Source: Mycobacterium colombiense (lineage in GTDB: Bacteria > Actinomycetota > Actinomycetes > Mycobacteriales > Mycobacteriaceae). Taken from it: 51,618 nt of DNA. Of the stretch, positions 35,108 to 45,457 are shown one piece after another (position 1 is the stretch's first letter; the number at the start of each line of letters is the position of its first letter). Made by a program: the position numbers and the translations under genes. The notes under the pieces are model-generated. The model saw only the letters and a list, made by a program, of their open reading frames with translations, ran no database searches and was not told the DNA's origin. Location: NCBI RefSeq assembly GCF_001672755.1, contig NZ_LZKI01000026.1:1-51618 (forward strand), given 5' to 3'.

Positions 35108-36565
35108 CTAGAAAGGCGGTGGATCGCCGTCAGCTTCGGCCGGCGGACCCGTTTCTCGCATGTGGACGGCTAACCGGCTTCGGCGATTGTGCTTGCGCTC
35201 GGTGGCGACGCGTGCGGCCCGGTTTTGGGCGCGGGTGCGGGTGCGTCGGGGCATCATCGCGGTGCGGTCGGCGCAAGGGTCGGGTCGTGGCGCGGCCGTG
35301 ACCCGAGCGTCGCCGGTGGGGGCGCACAGCTGGGGGAACAACAGTGCACTGCCCGGGGTGGTGACGTAGGTGTGCTGGTCGGGCAGCGTCCAGATGACGG
35401 TGCCGTCGGGCAGCTGGCGGTCGCGCCAGCCCCAGAACGTTTTCATCAAATGGTGGGTGCGGCACAGCGCCTTGAGGTTCGAGGCGTGCGTAGCGCCGCC
35501 GTCGGCGTACGGGATCGTATGGTCGAGATCGCAGTCGGTGGCCGGCCGGTCGCAGCCCGGGGCCCGACACGTCAGATCCCGGCAGCGCACGAAATCGGCC
35601 AGCGCGGCCGACGGAGCGTAGCGGCCTTCAGCGCCGGTCGGTGGGATCAGCGGCACCAGCCGCGCCGCGGCGGCCAGCTCGGCGACCACCTCGGCCGGGA
35701 TGAGGCCCTCCACCCCGGGCAGGACACCCGGTGTCGACGCCGTGCCCTCCACGCTGGCCTGCTCCGCGATCACGTGGATCACCACGTTGCCCTTGGGCAC
35801 CGCGGCCGACGCGGCGCAATCGGCACGCCCGCAGCCACACACCAACCTCTCACCGCCGGCGGCCAACGCCCCCAACGCATCCGCGCGCCGCTGGGTGACG
35901 GTGCGCGGATCGCCGTCACACACCGTGGCGGCCAACGCCTCGAGCCGACGATCCAACGCCGGCCCGTCAGTGGCCACCACGCTGCCCGTCACATACGCCA
36001 TCCCCGACTCGTCGGCGAGCACATCCACATACCGATCGCGCAGTGCGTCCTTGGCCCGACGCACCGCGTCGGCATCCACCAACGCCACCACCCGGTCCAC
36101 CGCGGCGGCCAGCCCGCCCCGGGTCAGCGACGGGCGCCGCGACACCAACACCGCCAACCGCGCATCGACCTGGGCCAGCACTTCGGCATCGGTAATCAAG
36201 TCGGTGCGAAACACGATCGTCTGAAACGCCCGGTAATCGAGATACCCGGCCCGAAAGGCCTCCCCGACCCGCGGCAGCCGGTCGCGCATCGCCATCGCGT
36301 ACCGCAGATAGCTGTGCCCCATCGCCACACTGCACTCCAACGCCGCACCCAACTGCGCGGCCACCGCCTCCCACGCGTCCGCCGACCAGTCCGCCCGCTC
36401 CCCCGACTCCCGGCAACGCAACACCAACAACTCACCGGCAGCCACCAACCGCTCCGCAGCCGCCCGCGCCTCCGCACGCCCGGCCTCACGCACCCGATCC
36501 AGCAACGCCGAAGACTCCGGCGTCTCCCGCGAGGCATACCACCACTCGAACATGAGTTCGATCAT
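35108..36565 (-). CDS. 13E12-type HNH endonuclease-domain protein (DUF222)
   Basis: A 485-residue member of the 13E12/REP13E12 family, which is repeated many times in mycobacterial genomes. Residues about 20-315 form the DUF222 region. The C-terminal HNH motif is CRAPGCDRPATDCDLDHTIP at about 338-357, then NLKALCRTHHLMKT. The tail is very basic (RRTRTRAQNRAARVATERKH). ATG 36565 is chosen over a TTG at 36583; ATG 36553 is also possible. It splits the expected lpqM-lpqL neighbourhood and is probably a mobile or recombining element. Function is unproven. Confidence 0.85.
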   Translation of the reverse strand: MIELMFEWWYASRETPESSALLDRVREAGRAEARAAAERLVAAGELLVLRCRESGERADWSADAWEAVAAQLGAALECSVAMGHSYLRYAMAMRDRLPRVGEAFRAGYLDYRAFQTIVFRTDLITDAEVLAQVDARLAVLVSRRPSLTRGGLAAAVDRVVALVDADAVRRAKDALRDRYVDVLADESGMAYVTGSVVATDGPALDRRLEALAATVCDGDPRTVTQRRADALGALAAGGERLVCGCGRADCAASAAVPKGNVVIHVIAEQASVEGTASTPGVLPGVEGLIPAEVVAELAAAARLVPLIPPTGAEGRYAPSAALADFVRCRDLTCRAPGCDRPATDCDLDHTIPYADGGATHASNLKALCRTHHLMKTFWGWRDRQLPDGTVIWTLPDQHTYVTTPGSALLFPQLCAPTGDARVTAAPRPDPCADRTAMMPRRTRTRAQNRAARVATERKHNRRSRLAVHMRETGPPAEADGDPPPF

Positions 36566-36590
36566 GCCACCGGGGTACGACAAGCCGCCG

Positions 36591-38060
36591 TTACGGCACC
36601 CGGGTCCGATGCCTCTTGTTGTGTGGCGGCACGCCGTTGATCCCGCCGATGGACTCCGCGTAGCTGCCGACGGCGAATCCGACGCCAGAACCCATGACGG
36701 CCAACGCTTCCCGGTTGATGTTGTCGACGGTGTCGCGTGGGCTCTGGAAGTTCGGGTCGAACGGCACGCCGGCCTGGCCGCCCCATAGTCGGGCCTGCAC
36801 AGGGGTTTTGGGCTGCGATGATCCGGTGGTCATGCCGCCGACGGGCACGCCCGCGACCATGAAGGGGTGGTAGTCGGCCCTGGTGTCCAATGGCATGTCC
36901 GCGGGCCGCCTACCGGCGAGGTTCAGATAACCGGACAGGGTGCGTTCGATGCCGGCCGAGCCTTCGGGCACATCCGCCGGCGAAACACCGGGCCCGGGCG
37001 GGCCGGACTGGTCGCCGTCGTCGGTGAAGAATCCGGCGTTGGGGGAACCCAGCATGGTGAAGTTCAAGTACAGCGCGATGTCGTTGAGTTGGTCGCGGTC
37101 CATGCCGAACACGTAGTCCAGGACGCCGTTACGGCCGTCTACATCGGCGCCCCAGAACACAAATCGCACCGCGTTGTTCACCGGAGCGAGCGGGCCCAGT
37201 TGCAGCGCCGTCTCCAGGACGGCGGCCACCCCGGAGCCGTCGTCGTTGATCCCGGGTCCGGCGCGCGAACCGTCCAGGTGCGCACCCACCATGACGACGT
37301 CATGGGCCGACCCGGTTTTGGTCTGCGCCACGATGTTTCGGGAAGTGATCTTGATGTTCTGCGCATCCAGCACCAGACGTATCGGCGCGGTCGAGCCCGT
37401 CAACGCGGCGCCGCCGGAGGAACCCACAACGGCGACCGGCACGGTCAGCTGCTTGAAGTAGCCGGTGGTGAACAGCGTGGGTGGCGCTCCGCGCCCGGTG
37501 GGCGAGCTGAGCACGATCACCGCACTCGCGCCCTTGGCCACCGCGCTGTTCTGTTTGTCGACCACCGAGCACTGGGCGTCGTCGACGACGGCGATCGCGC
37601 CCCTGGGCACGACGGCCGGGTAGTCGTCGGGTGCGCAGCCCGACGACCGCGTCGGCCGGACCGGCTGTCCGGTCAGCCCCCCGGGCGGCGTCTGAATTAG
37701 CAGCGAGGCCTGGTCGACGGGATAGGTGCGCCCCGCAACGGTCATCGCCGGCTTACCCAAGGACACTGTGTAAAGCCGGTCGAACTGCGGTGTCTGCACG
37801 TCGAAACCCTTGTCGCGCAGGGTTTTAGCGACGTAGTCCACGCTGGCGTTGAAGCCCGGCGTCCCGTCCGCACGGTTTCCGCCATTGGCGTTGGCGATGT
37901 TCTGCAGGGCACGTAGATGAGTCAGCATGCCCTCGGCGTTCACCTCTTTGGCCAAACTGTGCGCGAGATCCGGCGTCGCCGTCGGCACCCCCGGCCGCGT
38001 CGCCGAACAACCGGCCACCACGGCGATCAACAGCAGCGTCGCGCCCAGCCGGGAGATCAT
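36591..38060 (-). CDS. M28-peptidase-like lipoprotein with degenerate zinc site (LpqL paralogue)
   Basis: A 489-residue lipoprotein: signal peptide with lipobox VVAGC (Cys18), a PA-like insert (about 130-225) and an M28 fold. Compared with the intact neighbour, His261 (GAHLD) and Asp273 (INDDGSG) are kept. The glutamate pair of FWGAEE is FWGADV (Asp306, Val307), the ligand aspartate in LNFDM is Thr335 (LNFTM), and the ligand histidine in NYHQ is Gln439 (NFQS). It therefore probably does not bind two zinc ions and may be a pseudoenzyme or binding protein. It overlaps the lpqL stop by four bases (ATGA). Confidence 0.85.
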   Translation of the reverse strand: MISRLGATLLLIAVVAGCSATRPGVPTATPDLAHSLAKEVNAEGMLTHLRALQNIANANGGNRADGTPGFNASVDYVAKTLRDKGFDVQTPQFDRLYTVSLGKPAMTVAGRTYPVDQASLLIQTPPGGLTGQPVRPTRSSGCAPDDYPAVVPRGAIAVVDDAQCSVVDKQNSAVAKGASAVIVLSSPTGRGAPPTLFTTGYFKQLTVPVAVVGSSGGAALTGSTAPIRLVLDAQNIKITSRNIVAQTKTGSAHDVVMVGAHLDGSRAGPGINDDGSGVAAVLETALQLGPLAPVNNAVRFVFWGADVDGRNGVLDYVFGMDRDQLNDIALYLNFTMLGSPNAGFFTDDGDQSGPPGPGVSPADVPEGSAGIERTLSGYLNLAGRRPADMPLDTRADYHPFMVAGVPVGGMTTGSSQPKTPVQARLWGGQAGVPFDPNFQSPRDTVDNINREALAVMGSGVGFAVGSYAESIGGINGVPPHNKRHRTRVP

Positions 38061-39544
38061 GACTTGTTGAGCACGTGCCGGGTGCGGTCGGCCATGACGG
38101 GGACGCCGTTATGGCCGCCGAGGTCTTGCGCATAGAGACCGATCGCGTAGGCCACGCCGCCACCGTTGATGCCCAGCGCGGTGCGGTCGACATGGTCGAG
38201 GGTGTCGGTTTTCTGGTGGTAGTTGGGATCGAACGGCTGGTCGGCGGTCCCGCCCCACAACTTGGCCTGATCGGCGGACATCTTGCCCTCGGCGCCCGAG
38301 AACAGGCCGCCGGCGGGAATACCCGCCAGGGTGAATCCGTCGTAATCGGACCGGCCGTCGAACGAGGTGTCCTGGGCGGTCTTTCCGGCCGACTTCAGGT
38401 ACGCGACCAGTGTCCGCTCGATGCCGGCCGAACCCTCGGGAACCACCGGCTGGCCGCGAGCGTCCGCGGGCAGCGACTGGTCGCCGTCGTAGGTGAAGTA
38501 GCCGGGGTTCGGCGACGCGAGCATGTCGAAGTTCAGGTACAGCGCAATGTTTTTCAGGGCCGTCAGGTCCAGCGACTCGACGTAGTTGCGCGACCCGATC
38601 AGGCCGAGCTCCTCGGCGCCCCAGAAGCCGAACCGCAGCGCGTTGTGCACCGCCGGCGAACTGCCCAGCCGCACAGCGGTTTCCAGCACCGCGGCCACGC
38701 CCGAGCCGTTGTCGTTGATGCCCGGCCCCGCGGGCACGCTGTCCAGGTGCGCCCCCGCCATCACCACGTCGGTTCCCGAGCCGGTCTTGGTCTGCGCAAT
38801 CACGTTGCGGGCCCGGAAGCTTTGGGCGCTGGCGTTGAGCTTGATCGTGGTGGGTCCCGGCTGCCCGCGCAGCTGCACGCCCACCGACTTGGTGACGCTC
38901 AGCACCGGAATCTTCACGTCGGTGGCCGGCCCGAGCGTGCCGCCCATCTCTTGTTCATCGACGTTGTCGGCGATGATCATCGCCGACGCACCGCGCTGTG
39001 CCGCGGCGTCTTCCTTCTGGGCGAACGGGCAGGTGCCGCGGTCGACCAGCACCACCGCCCCCTGCAGCGGCAGGTTAAAGTCGGAGGCCGTGCAGCCTAG
39101 GTTGTTCGCCGGTGCGGCGACCAACGGCCCACTCACCCCGTCCGGCCCGGTGCCCAGACTGAAGTCCAGTGCGTGCGCCTCCACCGTCTTGCCGCCGACG
39201 GTGAGTACCGGCTTGTCGGCGTGGAACACCCGCGCCGAGAATTCGGGGGTTTGCACGTCGAATCCACTGCCGCGCAGGACGTTCACCACGTAGTCGACGC
39301 TGGCCTCGTATCCGGGCGTGCCCACTGCCCGGGTGCCGTTGTTAGCGTTGGCGATGTCTTGCAGCTTCGACAGGTGCGCCATCATCGCGTCGGTCGTGAC
39401 CTTGTCGCGCAGCGCCGAGGCAAACGCGTCCGCGGCGGCGGGTGATTGCTGCGAATCAGACGACCGGTGGAAGCAGCCGGTTGAGAATGCGGTCAGGGCG
39501 ACCACGGCGACCAACGCCGGAATCGTCGTTGATTTGTTCACCAT
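38057..39544 (-). CDS. lpqL: M28-family aminopeptidase lipoprotein LpqL
   Basis: ATG 39544 gives a 495-residue precursor with lipobox FSTGC (Cys24). A PA domain (about 135-240, PLQGAVVLVDRGTCPF) sits before an intact M28 metallopeptidase domain: His266 in GAHLDS, Asp278 in INDNGSG, Glu311/Glu312 in FWGAEELGL, Asp340 in LNFDM and His443 in NYHQKTDT. It should be an extracytoplasmic, membrane-anchored zinc aminopeptidase. Orthologue of Rv0418. It is directly followed by a paralogue with a broken active site, evidently a tandem duplication. Confidence 0.92.
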   Translation of the reverse strand: MVNKSTTIPALVAVVALTAFSTGCFHRSSDSQQSPAAADAFASALRDKVTTDAMMAHLSKLQDIANANNGTRAVGTPGYEASVDYVVNVLRGSGFDVQTPEFSARVFHADKPVLTVGGKTVEAHALDFSLGTGPDGVSGPLVAAPANNLGCTASDFNLPLQGAVVLVDRGTCPFAQKEDAAAQRGASAMIIADNVDEQEMGGTLGPATDVKIPVLSVTKSVGVQLRGQPGPTTIKLNASAQSFRARNVIAQTKTGSGTDVVMAGAHLDSVPAGPGINDNGSGVAAVLETAVRLGSSPAVHNALRFGFWGAEELGLIGSRNYVESLDLTALKNIALYLNFDMLASPNPGYFTYDGDQSLPADARGQPVVPEGSAGIERTLVAYLKSAGKTAQDTSFDGRSDYDGFTLAGIPAGGLFSGAEGKMSADQAKLWGGTADQPFDPNYHQKTDTLDHVDRTALGINGGGVAYAIGLYAQDLGGHNGVPVMADRTRHVLNKS

Positions 39545-39597
39545 CGCGCCCCAGGTTAGACCGCGGCCTGAGCGGCCCGGTTCAGGACACGGCGGTA

Positions 39598-40023
39598 TCA
39601 GACATACAGTGCGGTGAAGGGCGCAACGGGGATGTTGCGCATCACGAACCAGGCCAGCACCAGCGACAGCGTCACGGCGGCGGCCCAGCGCCGATGCTGC
39701 CAGCCGCGGATCCGCCGGCCCACCAGGCGCCCGTAGGTCCAGGAGAAGTACGTCCACAGCAACAGCACGACAGCCGCCAGGCCCAGAGCGTTGAACCTGG
39801 CGGCCGCCAACAGATTGCCGTGCATAAGCGAATAGACCATGCGTAAGCTTCCGCACCCGGGGCAGTCGATCCCCAACAACGCCTTGGTGGGGCATACCGG
39901 TAGCGGGCCGTGCGGCGTGGTCGGGTCACCCGCCCAGATGGCGGCGCAAATCAACGTCGTGGATGCCGCCACCACCAGTGGTGCACCCAGATTCGCGTGC
40001 GCCGCCCCCCAGCGGGTCACCAT
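39598..40023 (-). CDS. DUF2752 membrane protein
   Basis: A 141-residue membrane protein with three hydrophobic segments. The loop PVCPTKALLGIDCPGCGSLR (about 42-61) has the CPxCG-like cysteine pattern that defines DUF2752. The function is unknown. It is downstream of the CD225 gene by nine bases on the same strand, so the two are probably co-transcribed. Confidence 0.83.
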   Translation of the reverse strand: MVTRWGAAHANLGAPLVVAASTTLICAAIWAGDPTTPHGPLPVCPTKALLGIDCPGCGSLRMVYSLMHGNLLAAARFNALGLAAVVLLLWTYFSWTYGRLVGRRIRGWQHRRWAAAVTLSLVLAWFVMRNIPVAPFTALYV

Positions 40024-40032
40024 GATCAGGTT

Positions 40033-40380
40033 CTAGAACATCGCGGCGAGCGCCGCGTTGGTGTTCGTGTTCAGCGCGCCGACCGCCATCAGGATGCCGT
40101 AGATGACGCCCACGACGACGCCGATGACCACCGACCAGATCACCCATCTCTTGGCGCTTTCGGCGGACGCCTGCGCCTCGGCATAGCGACCCTGCGCCCA
40201 CAACCCATTGACCTGGCTCGACTTGACGATCGCCACGATTCCGAAGGGCAGACAGCAGAAGAGGGTGGCCAGGATCGACCACACCAGATAGTTATTCGGC
40301 GCTTGGCCGGCAGGCTGCTGCGGCGGATAACCCGGAGACGGCGGCGGATAATCGGGCGGCGGAGGAGGGGGTTGTGTCAT
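40033..40380 (-). CDS. CD225/dispanin-domain membrane protein
   Basis: ATG 40380 has GGAGA six to ten bases upstream and is chosen over a frame extension to 40395. The 115-residue protein has a Pro/Tyr-rich N-terminus (MTQPPPPPPDYPPPSPGYPP) followed by two membrane segments (about 33-55, LVWSILATLFCCLPFGIVAI, and 82-108) with a conserved loop SSQVNGLWAQGRYAEAQASA. This is the CD225/interferon-induced transmembrane-like layout found in many actinobacteria. Role unknown. Confidence 0.85.
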   Translation of the reverse strand: MTQPPPPPPDYPPPSPGYPPQQPAGQAPNNYLVWSILATLFCCLPFGIVAIVKSSQVNGLWAQGRYAEAQASAESAKRWVIWSVVIGVVVGVIYGILMAVGALNTNTNAALAAMF

Positions 40381-40717
40381 GGATTCTCCAGTCAAGAGAA
40401 GTTAGCTGACGTAAAGCGGTGCTAACCATACCCGAGCGGACTCAGATCGGCACTAGCAATGAAGAAATCTTGTTTCGGCCGCCCGGCCGCAACGTGCCGG
40501 CGGCATCGCGTCGTTCGCCGAAAGTCGGGATTATGGTGGTACCTCAACATAATTCGTGATTCTGCACGATGACCGGCGTGCCACTACCATTTTCCTGGGC
40601 CTCCGCGGGTCGAGCCGAGGAAGGATGCCCACACAGACAATTTCCTGCGGAATGTGTTGCTTTACCACGACATAGCCCTACTATCCGTGTTTAGAAGCGG
40701 CCGTTAAGGAGCCATTC
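40381..40717. other. Intergenic region between divergent CD225 and secreted-protein genes
   Basis: The 337-bp gap contains no credible ORF. Its right part holds a promoter candidate (annotated separately) and TAAGGAG at about 40705-40711 as ribosome site for the next gene. I see no RNA gene or repeat, only AT-richer patches around 40455-40480 and 40540-40560. Confidence 0.7.
40657..40684 (+). promoter_or_regulatory. Sigma-A-like promoter for the secreted-protein gene
   Basis: TTGCTT (40657-40662) and TACTAT (40679-40684) are separated by 16 bp, close to the mycobacterial housekeeping consensus. They lie 34 bases before the ATG at 40718. Prediction by pattern only. Confidence 0.4.
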
Positions 40718-41248
40718 ATGTCTGATTTCAGCAACGTGCTGAGGGCGGCGGCGGCGACGGCGCTCACCGGTGGTTTGGCCTTAGCGGGCGGCGGTCCGGC
40801 GAGCGCGGATCCGGCCACCACCGGGAACGCTTCGGATATCAACAAGCTTGCGGCCTCGATGTCGAAGGGCTACGGCCTGAACAACTGCACCGCCCAGAAC
40901 ATCGACCGCAGCACACAACTGGCGGTGCTCACCTGCGGGCAGAGCCCCGACCCGAGCGGCCCGGCGCAGGCCAAGTACGTGCTGTTCACCAATGCCGACA
41001 CTCTGGCCACGTCGTTCAAGGCCACCATCAAAGAGGACGTCCTGACTCCATGCGGGGACGCGGGCCAATCGCCGTCGAACTGGCACAAGGACGGTTCGGC
41101 CGCCACTGCCGGGCAGGCGGCCTGCGGCACTTACCAAAACGGCGCCGAGATCATCTGGACCACCGACGCCAACAACATGCTGAGTTACCTGCGCGCGTCC
41201 AACACCGACGTTGCGGCGCTCTACCGGTGGTGGCGTGCCAACGGGTGA
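40718..41248 (+). CDS. Secreted Cys-containing protein (paralogue 1)
   Basis: A 176-residue protein with a Sec-type signal peptide (MSDFSNVLRAAAATALTGGL...) and likely cleavage after ASA near residue 30. The mature part begins NASDINKLAASMSKGYGLNN and has four cysteines shared with the next gene: NNC, TCGQSPD, PCGDAG and ACGTY, allowing two disulfides. It ends in LYRWWRANG. I do not recognise an experimentally defined family; such small exported proteins occur as paralogues in mycobacteria. A good ribosome site TAAGGAG supports the start. Confidence 0.78.
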   Translation: MSDFSNVLRAAAATALTGGLALAGGGPASADPATTGNASDINKLAASMSKGYGLNNCTAQNIDRSTQLAVLTCGQSPDPSGPAQAKYVLFTNADTLATSFKATIKEDVLTPCGDAGQSPSNWHKDGSAATAGQAACGTYQNGAEIIWTTDANNMLSYLRASNTDVAALYRWWRANG

Positions 41249-41338
41249 GGTACCCGCTGTGCCGCAACCGATCTGTGCACCGATAACCGAGAAACGTTCG
41301 CCCCCTCTTTATTTCCATCAACCGCAGGGAGTCAGAAA

Positions 41339-41860
41339 ATGTCACATTGGAACACCGCGCTGCGAGTCGTGTCGGCCGCAACTTTCACAGGAAGTTTGGC
41401 TTTCACGGGTGTGGGCGCCGCGAACGCCGAACCCAACACCGGTAACGCATCGGACATGAACACGCTGGCCGCCTCGCTGTCGAAGGGCTACGGCCTGAAC
41501 AACTGCAAGCCGCAAGAGCTCTCCGAAACCGGCGAGCTGGCCGAACTTGTGTGCGGGCAGAGCCCCGACTCAGGCGGACCGGGATCCGGTGTCTACGCCC
41601 TGTTCTCCAACAGCACGAATCTGGCCTCCGCCTTCAGCGCCACCATCAAAGACGTGTCCCTGGCCGCCTGCGGGGACGCCGGGGCGTCGCCGGGAACCTG
41701 GAAGCAGAACGGCCAGACGGGCGGCCAGATCGCGTGTGGCACCTACAAGAACTACGCGACGTTGACCTGGACCACCGACGCCAAGAACGTGTTGGGTCAC
41801 CTGACCGCGTCCAATGCCGACGTCAGCGCGCTCTACCAGTGGTGGCGCACCAACGGCTGA
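41339..41860 (+). CDS. Secreted Cys-containing protein (paralogue 2)
   Basis: The 173-residue tandem paralogue of the previous gene. The signal peptide MSHWNTALRVVSAATFTGSL has a likely cleavage after ANA near residue 29. The mature domain repeats the same order of motifs: NASDMNTLAASLSKGYGLNN, NNC, VCGQSPD, ACGDAG, ACGTYKN, WTTDAKN and terminal LYQWWRTNG. The 90-base gap between the copies suggests one transcript or two local promoters. Function unknown; both look exported and disulfide-stabilised. Confidence 0.78.
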   Translation: MSHWNTALRVVSAATFTGSLAFTGVGAANAEPNTGNASDMNTLAASLSKGYGLNNCKPQELSETGELAELVCGQSPDSGGPGSGVYALFSNSTNLASAFSATIKDVSLAACGDAGASPGTWKQNGQTGGQIACGTYKNYATLTWTTDAKNVLGHLTASNADVSALYQWWRTNG

Positions 41861-41863
41861 CGT

Positions 41864-43572
<1,709 letters not shown>

Positions 43573-43576
<4 letters not shown>

Positions 43577-44604
43577 TGGTGTGCCCCCACCGGGGCAAGT
43601 TCGGCAACGATCTGCTCTGCCGTCCAGGGCGCCAACAGGAATCCCGACCGGCCGTGGCCGGCGGCGACCAGCGTCCGCGCGTCCAGGCGGTGCACCAGCG
43701 GCAGATTATCGGGGGTCATCGGACGCAGCCCGGCGGCGCACTCGGCCAGCTCGTATTCGCCCAGCGCCGGCAGCACCGCGCACGCGTCGTCCAGCAGGTC
43801 TCGCACCCCCGACACGACGGGGGCGGTGTCGCGCCCGTGTTCGTATTGGGTGGCCCCGACGACCACCCCGTCGGCACGCGGCACCAGGTACACCTGCCGT
43901 CCGTGCACGCGGGCGCGAACAACCCGCTGCGGCAACGGCATACAACCCTTGCGCCACCGCAAGCGCAGCACCTCACCCTTCACCGGCCGCACCGGCAGGC
44001 CGGGCCACAGCGTCGGCGCGTCGATGCCGTTGGCGATCACCACCGCGTCGCCCTCGACGCCCGAGAGGTCGCGCACCGGCGGCCCCCACGCCACCCCGAG
44101 GCGCTCGCACTGCGCGCCGAGCGCCTCCACCACCGCGCGGTTGTCCACGGCCAGTTCGGTGGGCGCGCGGAAGCCGTGCCGGATGCTTTGCGCCAGCAGG
44201 GGTTCGACGTCGCGGGCGGCTGACTCCCAGACCACCGGATGTCCCTGGGCGGACAACCATTCGGCGACGGTGCGCAGGTCTTCGACATCGGCGCGGTCGA
44301 CGGCCACCACCAGCGACTCGCGCGCGGTGACCACCTCGGGCGGCAGCCCGTCCAGGAAGCCACCCTCGCGCCACAGCCGCAGCGACTCCAGGCCCAGCCG
44401 CAACAACCGCTCTTCGCCGGGCCAGCCCTCGCTGTGCGGCGCCAGCATGCCGCCGGCTACCCACGATGCGCCCTTCTGGTCGCCGCGGTGCACCCGCACC
44501 GACCACCCGGCCTGCGCGGCGCGGCGCGCCACCGCGAGCCCGATGACGCCGCCGCCGATCACCGCCAGCGACCCCAGCGGGGGTTCCGAGGGCATCCCGG
44601 TCAT
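43573..44604 (-). CDS. thiO: Glycine oxidase ThiO
   Basis: ThiO is an FAD enzyme that oxidises glycine to dehydroglycine for thiazole synthesis. ATG 44604 follows AGGGAGG at the riboswitch edge, giving 343 residues; a frame extension to 44628 would run into the aptamer. The FAD motif LAVIGGGVIGLAVARRAAQA is at the N-terminus, with VGATQYEHGRDT, GLRPMTPDNLPLV and AGHGRSGFLLAP towards the end. It heads the thiO-thiS-thiG-SGNH operon. Orthologue of Rv0415. Confidence 0.94.
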
Positions 44605-44611
44605 TGTCGAG

Positions 44612-44723
44612 CCTCCCTTCGCCGGCATGACCCGGATCAGGTGTGACGGTAAGGGCAGGTCCGGATGGGTCCGGCTGTGCCCACTCTCAGCCCCGCAGTC
44701 ACTCGACTACCCGGGACTCCCGT
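44612..44723 (-). promoter_or_regulatory. TPP riboswitch upstream of thiO
   Basis: On the minus strand CTGAGAG (44690-44684) and CACCTGATCCGGGTCATGCC followed by GGCGAAGGGAGG are the THI-box hallmarks. A small hairpin AGTC/GACT forms the P3 arm. The 3' edge contains the AGGGAGG ribosome site seven bases before thiO, so ligand binding should mask translation, as for thiC. The 5' boundary is approximate. Confidence 0.9.
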
Positions 44724-44747
44724 GTCCAGTGGTTCTCTTCGGCTCCA

Positions 44748-44763
44748 CGCTAGCGCGCTAGCG
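44748..44763. repeat. Perfect 16-bp palindrome between thiO riboswitch and thiE
   Basis: CGCTAGCGCGCTAGCG reads the same on both strands and lies just before the GTG of thiE (44771) in the divergent thiO/thiE spacer. It lacks a U-run on either side, so a terminator is unlikely; a regulator site or a structured thiE leader is possible. Confidence 0.6.
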
Positions 44764-44770
44764 TCTCGGT

Positions 44771-45457
44771 GTGCAGCGCCCCTTTGATAGACGACTTTCC
44801 GTTCTGGCCACCGCGCGGCTGTATCTGTGCACCGACGCGCGCCGTGAGCGCGGTGATTTGGCCGAGTTCGCCGACGCGGCCCTGGCCGGCGGCGTGGACA
44901 TCATCCAGCTGCGCGACAAGGGATCGGCCGGTGAGCAGCGGTTCGGACCGCTCGAGGCACGCGAGGAGCTGGCGGCGTGCCGGATCCTGGCCGACGCGGC
45001 CCGCCGGCACGGTGCCTTGTTCGCCGTCAACGACCGCGCCGACATCGCCCGCGCGGCCGGCGCCGACGTGCTGCACCTCGGGCAGGGCGACCTGCCGCCG
45101 GCCGTCGCCCGCGACATCGCCGGGCCGGACGTGCTGCTCGGGCTGTCCAGCCACGACCGCGACCAGGCCGCCGCCGCGGCGGCCCTCGGCGAAGCGGACT
45201 ACTTCTGCGTCGGGCCGTGCTGGCCCACGCCCACCAAACCGGGCCGTCAGGCGCCGGGCCTCGGACTGGTGCGGGCCGCCGCCGAGTTCGGCAGAAACAA
45301 GCCGTGGTTCGCGATCGGCGGCATCGACGAGCAGCGGCTGCCCGAGGTGCTCGACGCCGGCGCCCGGCGCATCGTGGTAGTGCGGGCGATCACGGCGGCC
45401 GACGACCCGCGGTCCGCGGCGCAGCGGCTCAGCTCGGCGCTGGCAGCAGCGAGCTGA
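44771..45457 (+). CDS. thiE: Thiamine-phosphate synthase
   Basis: ThiE joins HMP pyrophosphate and thiazole phosphate to thiamine phosphate. The 228-residue protein begins at GTG 44771. Motifs: [22 protein letters not shown] near residue 43, [20 protein letters not shown] with the following [26 protein letters not shown] near 138 and WFAIGGID. It is divergent from thiO. I see no TPP aptamer in its own leader. Its end overlaps mutT3 by 29 bases. Orthologue of Rv0414c. Confidence 0.93.
   Translation: MQRPFDRRLSVLATARLYLCTDARRERGDLAEFADAALAGGVDIIQLRDKGSAGEQRFGPLEAREELAACRILADAARRHGALFAVNDRADIARAAGADVLHLGQGDLPPAVARDIAGPDVLLGLSSHDRDQAAAAAALGEADYFCVGPCWPTPTKPGRQAPGLGLVRAAAEFGRNKPWFAIGGIDEQRLPEVLDAGARRIVVVRAITAADDPRSAAQRLSSALAAAS

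Noticed and set aside
38057..39895. 612-codon version of LpqL with an N-terminal extension
   Set aside because: The signal peptide and lipobox begin at ATG 39544; the extension overlaps the DUF2752 gene in another frame.
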